Assembly (NCBI RefSeq): GCF_030269925.1
Contig: NC_085123.1
Location: 2,976,001-3,040,000, forward strand
Origin: Bombyx mori
Taxonomy: Eukaryota > Arthropoda > Insecta > Lepidoptera > Bombycidae
Direction of reading: 5' to 3'
DNA length: 64,000 bases
The translations under genes were made by a program, and so were the position numbers. The notes under the pieces are model-generated. The model had not been told where the DNA came from. It made no database searches and saw nothing but the letters and a program-made list of their open reading frames with translations. This document shows, in pieces, positions 63,801-64,000 of the stretch (its first letter is position 1; each line of letters starts with the position of its first letter).

Positions 63801-63849
63801 CGACTCCACCGACCACTCGGCGCAGCTCAACTTCGACATGAGCAATAGG
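33826..63849 (+). CDS. TMEM94: TMEM94-like P-type-ATPase-related membrane protein, 17 exons, 3' end beyond window
   Basis: Orthologue of vertebrate TMEM94 (KIAA0195), an ER membrane protein related to P-type ATPases and reported to act in magnesium uptake into the ER. Exons: 33826-33938, 34009-34265, 34884-34991, 43962-44110, 45430-45582, 46348-46556, 47007-47226, 47706-47903, 48541-48725, 50233-50356, 50811-50945, 52621-52766, 53835-53965, 55872-55948, 56815-57014, 62235-62361, 63691-63849. Phases join throughout, giving 897 residues. Exon 2 has two membrane helices; exon 4 has LLVEGDVIVLRPGQE (actuator-like); exon 6 has the next helix pair; exon 8 has CVDKKGILSWPNP at the place of the P-type DKTGTLT (Asp near residue 409). 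GTADIVLDSC, SDRKKI and FIGMV are shared with TMEM94. The last exon ends SNR, which in the family continues as AKLPRGI. Donors of exons 13 (gtcact) and 14 (gttggt) are weak. The C-terminal helices lie outside the window. Confidence 0.9.
34477..34718 (-). mobile_element. Bm1 SINE in TMEM94 intron 2
   Basis: T-run, GCTTTGATGGGTGGACG to CTTACCATCAGTAA. Takes up much of the 618-bp intron. Confidence 0.85.
35970..36125 (+). mobile_element. Bm1 SINE with head joined to tail
   Basis: tRNA-like head (GTGGCCTAAAGGATAAGGC ... GTTCGAAACTC) to CAATTTTTCGG, then directly the 3' part CGCATTTACG...CACCCATCTAA. About 280 bp of body is missing. Confidence 0.8.
36228..36342 (-). mobile_element. Family B LINE end
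   Basis: T-run, TGCTCTTGTAGGCAGACG to AGCCGCTGCCTACC. Lies back to back with a plus-strand copy. Confidence 0.72.
36343..36556 (+). mobile_element. Family B LINE 3' end with coding tail
   Basis: One frame reads WNELPFTVFPERYDMSFLKR GL then stop, the typical C-terminus of Jockey/CR1-type LINE polymerases. It is followed by the family B untranslated end and GGGCAATAAAAAG. It identifies the other B copies. Confidence 0.72.
36580..36836 (+). mobile_element. Bm1 SINE with A20 tail
   Basis: CACTGGTGGTAGGACC to CACCCATCTAAGCAATA and 20 A. The long pure tail suggests a young copy. Confidence 0.88.
37295..37402 (+). ncRNA. U6 snRNA copy, probably a retropseudogene fused to a Bm1 SINE
   Basis: The 102 bases from ATACTTGCTTCGGCAG to GCGTTTCACA followed by a T6 run match insect U6 snRNA along their whole length, including ACAGAGA (pairs with the 5' splice site) and the catalytic AGC region. 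I see three differences from the usual insect form: A for G at base 1, T for C in CATATACT, and T for C in GTTCC. All are transitions. There is no TATA box near -25 and no clear proximal element upstream, so it is unlikely to be a working Pol III gene. The T run is followed at once by the tRNA-like head of a Bm1 SINE, which suggests the two RNAs were joined during reverse transcription. Confidence 0.88.
37584..37683 (-). repeat. 3' LTR of the gypsy element (100 bp)
   Basis: Identical to 42059-42158. In element orientation it reads TGTTATG...CACAACA. It contains TATAAAA, then AATAAA, then an insect initiator-like TCAGTC about 31 bases after the TATA start, all within 100 bp. Confidence 0.95.
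38033..41995 (-). CDS. Gag-Pol polyprotein of Ty3/gypsy retrotransposon
   Basis: One open frame of 1320 codons, ATG at 41995, fusing Gag and Pol without a frameshift. The Gag part is followed by two CCHC zinc knuckles near residues 200-235 (CRRCGKLGH, CDSCGEKGH). An aspartic protease has DTG near 297. Reverse transcriptase covers about 430-600 with the catalytic box FADD. RNase H has LSVDSSQYGLGAVL and the LRSDHKAL segment. The integrase has an HHCC zinc part (HEGHPG ... CAQCQAC) and D,D-35-E residues in LDFLG/IVDAH, TDNGPPF and NGAAENAV. No stop or frame break is visible. This is the replication machinery of the surrounding LTR element and not a host gene. Closest family guess is a gypsy-like Bombyx element; clade not assigned. 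Confidence 0.95.
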   Translation of the reverse strand: MPIGKVESFDMGSQNWDTYIRRVKQFMELNDIEQRLHVATLVTLVGSECYDLMCDLCAPDLPEEKDFDILVKLVKDHLEPERSEIAERHIFRQRKQQNNESIRSYLQSLKHLAKTCNFGITLEINLRDQFVSGFYSEEMRSRLFAEKDIDYKRAVELASALEAADRHAMAAGGIGGSSQAASESEGMHRVGGARAEAQCACRRCGKLGHAEGRCRYKHYTCDSCGEKGHLKSMCRNRKGNQKIEKNRGQYYLNHSDCDSSDNSFYNLKDLISSEGEGPYYVKIFVQNVPCKFEIDTGCKISAISKAFYEKHFMCIPIQSEILNFSSYTGDVIETIGYIMVDVSCGRESAKLKLYVIKNGGPPLLGRIWIKILKLSFLKCHSISETTSTVEALRNEFPEVFAGGLGTCKSRIKLHLKEKTPIFVKARALPLALRERVERELDRLQSEGVIYKVDRSDYGTPIVPVVKANGDIRICGDYKITINPRLKDYHYPLPHIKDLFATLGGGEYYTKLDLSNAFQQCLLDEESQPMTAITTHIGTFVYKRVPFGIKCIPENFQKIMEEILSGLPSTVIFADDICVTGKNRFEHLSNLRAVLRRLKENGLRINYDKCKFFQSSVTYLGYKIDKQGLHTDKKKVDAIVAAPAPTNLTQLRSFMGLVNFYSNFVVNMSDILKPLYNLLKKNVEWCWTDKCHQAFIRIKKVLSSSPVLAHYNPNSPLVLSVDSSQYGLGAVLTQKHIDGTERLVSCGSRTLAPAELNYSQLDKEALAIMFGVTKHHQYLYGRRFVLRSDHKALSYILGKNKGIPLTAASRLQRFAVKLAAYDFEIEFISSTDNCQADALSRLPLDTNFKNNIKEYNYLNFVQESFPLSFKEIKKEVAKDPLLNKIYGYVMFGWPSVSKEQAEKPYFNRRESIHIDHGCLVWGYRIIIPTSLRETVLQELHEGHPGIVKMKQLSRNYVWWETVDADIERVCAQCQACRSQRAAPPSVPLHSWPWPEEPWARLNLDFLGPFNNKYYLIIVDAHSKWIEVEKLSCTSATAVIACLRRLFARFGLAKRVVTDNGPPFSSVEFRSYLSKNGIKHLPVAPYHPSSNGAAENAVKTIKRVLKKALIEKEDDNTALTKFLFMYRNSEHSTTGREPAVALFGRRLRGRLDLLRPNTSSIVREAQLASESYNAGTAGYREAAEGDSVLLQDFTQGKKKWTPGTIKNRSGPVTYRVTADDGRVHKRHIDQILISNNSRKSRYSLSKLNNDFETKSVNDSVGEARESPGMTGEKELNSSYDTGPESPQPVTPSHSPAPNVLQPSRQRRKAALTCIQRIKDQNY
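42059..42158 (-). repeat. 5' LTR of the gypsy element (100 bp)
   Basis: Same sequence as the 3' LTR. The TATA box and TCAGTC initiator here would drive the gag-pol transcript. The coding frame begins 63 bases inside the element. Confidence 0.95.
42428..42556 (-). mobile_element. Worn Bm1 SINE
   Basis: CATATACAACGTAAATACC to CGCTCTACCACCAG with small deletions. It abuts the tail of the U6-linked SINE. Confidence 0.65.
42707..43066 (-). mobile_element. Helitron-like element
   Basis: A|CTAGCGACCCGCGCTCGC at left, ATATGTATAGA|T at right. The GCGACCCGC end is common in moth Helitrons. Confidence 0.7.
43516..43650 (+). mobile_element. Possible hAT end
   Basis: CCTTAGTTCTCAAAGTGGTCC resembles hAT terminal sequence. 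No matching second end found. Confidence 0.3.
44117..44684 (-). mobile_element. Full-length Bm1 SINE at the exon 4 donor, split by family B
   Basis: The T-run begins 6 bases after the exon 4/intron boundary. The body runs to 44328, resumes at about 44457 (ACCTACCCGCGCGG) and reaches the tRNA-like head (GACGTCTTATCCGCTAGGCC, reversed) at 44684. Confidence 0.87.
44329..44456 (+). mobile_element. Family B LINE end inside Bm1
   Basis: TTGTAGGCAGCGGCTTGG to GGGCAATAAAAAATAAAA, opposite in strand to its host SINE. Confidence 0.75.
44685..44827 (-). mobile_element. Worn Bm1 SINE with (GGT)n expansion
   Basis: TTCTAAGTCTG to GACGCCCTACCAC. The normal GGTGGTGG site has grown to about eight GGT units (44764-44787). 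Confidence 0.6.
44830..45045 (+). mobile_element. 216-bp Helitron, family 3
   Basis: A|TCACTACATAGTATAAAAC at left; GCGGGTCGCTAG|T at right. Close relative at 56554-56765. Confidence 0.8.
45101..45391 (+). mobile_element. 291-bp Helitron, family 2
   Basis: A|TCTATATATATAAAAATG to CCGGGTCAGCTAG|T, both ends canonical. Confidence 0.85.
45658..45823 (+). mobile_element. LINE C-terminus with (GAT)n tail
   Basis: Open frame WTDDLVRAAGSRWIRKAEDR, then MWKALGKAYVQRWADKG and stop, followed by about 13 GAT units. A well-kept 3' end of an RTE-type LINE in intron 5. Confidence 0.8.
45936..46128 (+). mobile_element. Bm1 SINE, 3' truncated
   Basis: ACTGGTGGTAGGACCTC to TCTATGGGCTCGAGTTAC; A tail lost. 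Confidence 0.83.
46850..46966 (-). mobile_element. Family B LINE end
   Basis: TTTATTGCCCTTTTAGGCAG to AGTCGCTGCCTAC, 40 bases before exon 7. Confidence 0.75.
47459..47690. repeat. Minisatellite, unit about 15-16 nt
   Basis: About 15 units of the form ACCAACCTAATACAAG with variants. A block of about 60 bp (CCTAATACAACGGCAACC ... ATATAAGT) occurs twice, so the array grew by larger duplications too. It ends 15 bases before exon 8. Confidence 0.8.
48173..48490 (-). mobile_element. Helitron-like element
   Basis: A|CTAGCTTTAGCCCGCGAC at left; TATAATATTAGTTTAGA|T at right. Intron 8, ends 50 bases before exon 9. Confidence 0.75.
48729..48974 (-). mobile_element. Bm1 SINE next to the exon 9 donor
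   Basis: The T-run starts 3-4 bases after the boundary (GAG|gtacga then T8). Body complete to CTACCACCAGTGA. Confidence 0.87.
49005..49245 (+). mobile_element. LINE 3'-end fragment, family C
   Basis: CGAACCCGTCGCTTGCGACG through CTCAAGGCTATCAGC. Best reference copy for the family in this window. Confidence 0.7.
50495..50745 (-). mobile_element. Bm1 SINE in intron 10
   Basis: T10, ATTGCTTAGATGGGTTGACG to TCCTGCGACTAGTAA; fills more than half of the intron. Confidence 0.86.
50991..51134 (+). mobile_element. Family B LINE end
   Basis: TTTAAAAGAGGCTTGTGGAG to CTACAAGGGCATTAAAA, plus a short A tail. Confidence 0.75.
51183..51465 (+). mobile_element. GC-rich poly(A) retroposon with 16-bp target duplication
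   Basis: GGGAGAAATCTAGGAT stands at 51167-51182 and again at 51466-51481. The insert is about 65 percent GC, unlike its surroundings, and ends in A27. It is probably the 3' end of an R1-like LINE, by composition only. Confidence 0.82.
51482..52057. other. Intron 11 spacer
   Basis: AT-rich, no repeat or exon recognised. Confidence 0.5.
52058..52310. mobile_element. MITE with 37-bp inverted ends (copy 1)
   Basis: TCGACGCTTGAAAGGCAAAC...GACAATG at left is repeated inverted at right, ending at 52293. The next 17 bases (TATACATCTCCATTGG) are also shared with the copy at 62377. Confidence 0.8.
53380..53548 (-). mobile_element. Bm1 SINE with internal deletion
   Basis: Jumps from CTCAGTATAGTATCGTAG straight to TCACAAGAGGTCC. 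Confidence 0.8.
54030..54122 (-). mobile_element. Worn Bm1 piece
   Basis: GGTTACCGGAATTCATAGAC to TTCTAAGGTTTCAG only. Confidence 0.55.
54333..54500 (-). mobile_element. Helitron 3' end, truncated
   Basis: A|CTAGCTGTTACCCCCGGC with the typical moth Helitron 3' end (reversed). The other end is lost at the tandem repeats. Confidence 0.5.
54501..54892. repeat. 165-bp tandem duplication plus partial third unit
   Basis: 54501-54665 and 54666-54830 look identical. The last 58 bases of the unit repeat again at 54835-54892. Confidence 0.88.
54897..55762. repeat. Three-unit tandem array framed by 89-bp direct repeats
   Basis: 54897-54985 and 55674-55762 are near-identical (GATGGCGCGTAACGG ... GTTTCACTTCAA). 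Between them are three diverged copies of a unit of roughly 190-240 bp starting near 55041, 55227 and 55468 (CATAATACCCTGGTAC ... AGAACATACAGCCGTTAATT). Confidence 0.8.
56390..56455. repeat. (GTGC)n/(GT)n microsatellite
   Basis: GTGAGTGCGAGCGAGC, then GTGCGTGC and pure GT units. Confidence 0.85.
56554..56765 (+). mobile_element. 212-bp Helitron, family 3
   Basis: TCACTACATAGTATAAAAC to GGCGGATCGCTAG|T; ends 49 bases before exon 15. Confidence 0.78.
57473..58036. mobile_element. MITE (second copy) carrying Bm1
   Basis: GAGGCCGTCAGCGCAAAAGT at left, ACTTTTGTGCTGACTGCCTC at right; same family as 11355-11603. Confidence 0.75.
57655..57937 (-). mobile_element. Bm1 SINE inside the MITE
   Basis: T-run to CCTACCCCCAGTAA, with a diverged middle. 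Confidence 0.82.
58037..58772. other. Intron 15 spacer
   Basis: AT-rich with T runs near 58457 and 58492. No repeat recognised. Confidence 0.45.
58773..58925 (+). CDS. Candidate cassette exon of TMEM94 (uncertain)
   Basis: Inside the 5.2-kb intron 15 lies a 51-codon open stretch, richer in GC than its surroundings, bounded by AG at 58771-58772 and gtttgt at 58926. Both ends are phase 2, the same as the donor of exon 15 and the acceptor of exon 16, so it could be skipped or included without a frame change. Human TMEM94 has a variable linker at this position. Against it, the acceptor lacks a pyrimidine tract and I do not recognise the peptide. Confidence 0.28.
59576..59817 (-). mobile_element. 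Bm1 SINE in intron 15
   Basis: T-run, ATTGCTTAGATAGGTGG to CCTACCATCAGTAA, with several deletions. Confidence 0.82.
59818..60604. other. Intron 15 spacer
   Basis: AT-rich; nothing supported. Confidence 0.5.
60605..61017 (-). mobile_element. 413-bp Helitron-like element
   Basis: A|TTAGCGGCCCACTCCGGC at left (3' end CTAA, allowed by CTRR); TTATTTTAGTATAGA|T at right. Confidence 0.7.
61018..61730. other. Intron 15 spacer
   Basis: AT-rich; nothing supported. Confidence 0.5.
61731..61930 (-). mobile_element. Old Bm1-related element
   Basis: CATAGATTGGTGGACGAGC to GGTGGCAAGAAGTTCTAATGCC; recognisable but strongly diverged. Confidence 0.6.
62377..62627. mobile_element. MITE with 37-bp inverted ends (copy 2)
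   Basis: Nearly identical to 52058-52310. Begins 15 bases after the exon 16 donor. Few differences suggest recent activity. Confidence 0.8.
62628..62833 (-). mobile_element. Family D LINE C-terminal relic
   Basis: Minus strand reads MECVNDDMRERGVSVELTAD, then RREWMRKI before the end. Directly follows the MITE. Confidence 0.7.
62834..63364. other. Intron 16 spacer
   Basis: AT-rich except a GC-rich patch at 63180-63290 with CGCGTTCG/CGATGCG repeats. No function assigned. Confidence 0.45.
63365..63652 (-). mobile_element. 288-bp Helitron, family 2
   Basis: A|CTAGCTGACCCGGTAGAC at left; TATATATATAGA at right; ends 38 bases before exon 17. Confidence 0.82.
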
Positions 63850-63976
63850 GTGCGTCTTTTAACTTGCTGTTATATATAACACTTTGAGAAGCACTGACGA
63901 AATACTATTACGAAAGCGATGTTCAAACTTTGGTATAATGTATCCTATAAATATTTTAAATATTTGAAATGTACTA

Positions 63977-64000
63977 TCTACTGGTGGTAGGACCTCTTGT
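63977..64000 (+). mobile_element. Start of a Bm1 SINE, cut by window end
   Basis: CTACTGGTGGTAGGACCTC matches the start of plus-oriented Bm1 bodies. Confidence 0.7.

Overview
The window looks like nuclear DNA from a silkworm (Bombyx, B. mori or a close relative). The evidence is about 25 copies of the Bombyx Bm1 SINE, many Lepidoptera-type Helitrons, AT-rich introns that swell with repeats, and coding exons with GT-AG introns. I worked from reading alone; protein identities rest on motif and length agreement with known families, not on a database search.

Layout. Positions 1 to about 26,160 hold no protein exon I can recognise: AT-rich DNA filled with Bm1 SINEs, LINE 3' ends, Helitrons and small DNA transposons. 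It may be intergenic or intron of the next gene. At 26,167-27,344 (minus) are three exons of a WASH1 (washout) gene, the actin nucleation promoter of endosomes; its C-terminal VCA exon was not found. Only 290 bp away, at 27,635-31,399 (minus), is an uninterrupted 1254-codon gene for Domeless, the JAK/STAT cytokine receptor of insects. From 33,826 to beyond the window end (plus) runs a TMEM94 gene, a P-type-ATPase-like membrane protein of the endoplasmic reticulum. I could place 17 exons coding 897 residues; the C-terminal membrane part lies outside. Domeless and TMEM94 are head to head, with about 2.4 kb between their start codons.

The introns of TMEM94 are a layered transposon record. The 9-kb intron 3 holds the most striking structure: an almost complete U6 snRNA copy joined directly to the 5' head of a full-length Bm1 SINE, and that SINE is split by a 4,575-bp Ty3/gypsy retrotransposon with an open gag-pol frame, identical 100-bp LTRs and a 5-bp target duplication. 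Other introns hold Helitrons, SINE-in-LINE and SINE-in-MITE insertions, a tandem array in intron 13, a 15-16-nt minisatellite in intron 7 and a poly(A) retroposon with a perfect 16-bp target duplication.

The three host genes serve separate jobs (endosomal actin, cytokine signalling, ER ion/P-type-ATPase-like function); nothing in the sequence ties them into one pathway. I found no new defence or regulatory system. The candidates most worth a second look are the U6-SINE chimera, the very compact LTR, the 84-bp hAT-like mini-element with an 8-bp duplication, and mobile elements sitting within a few bases of TMEM94 splice donors.
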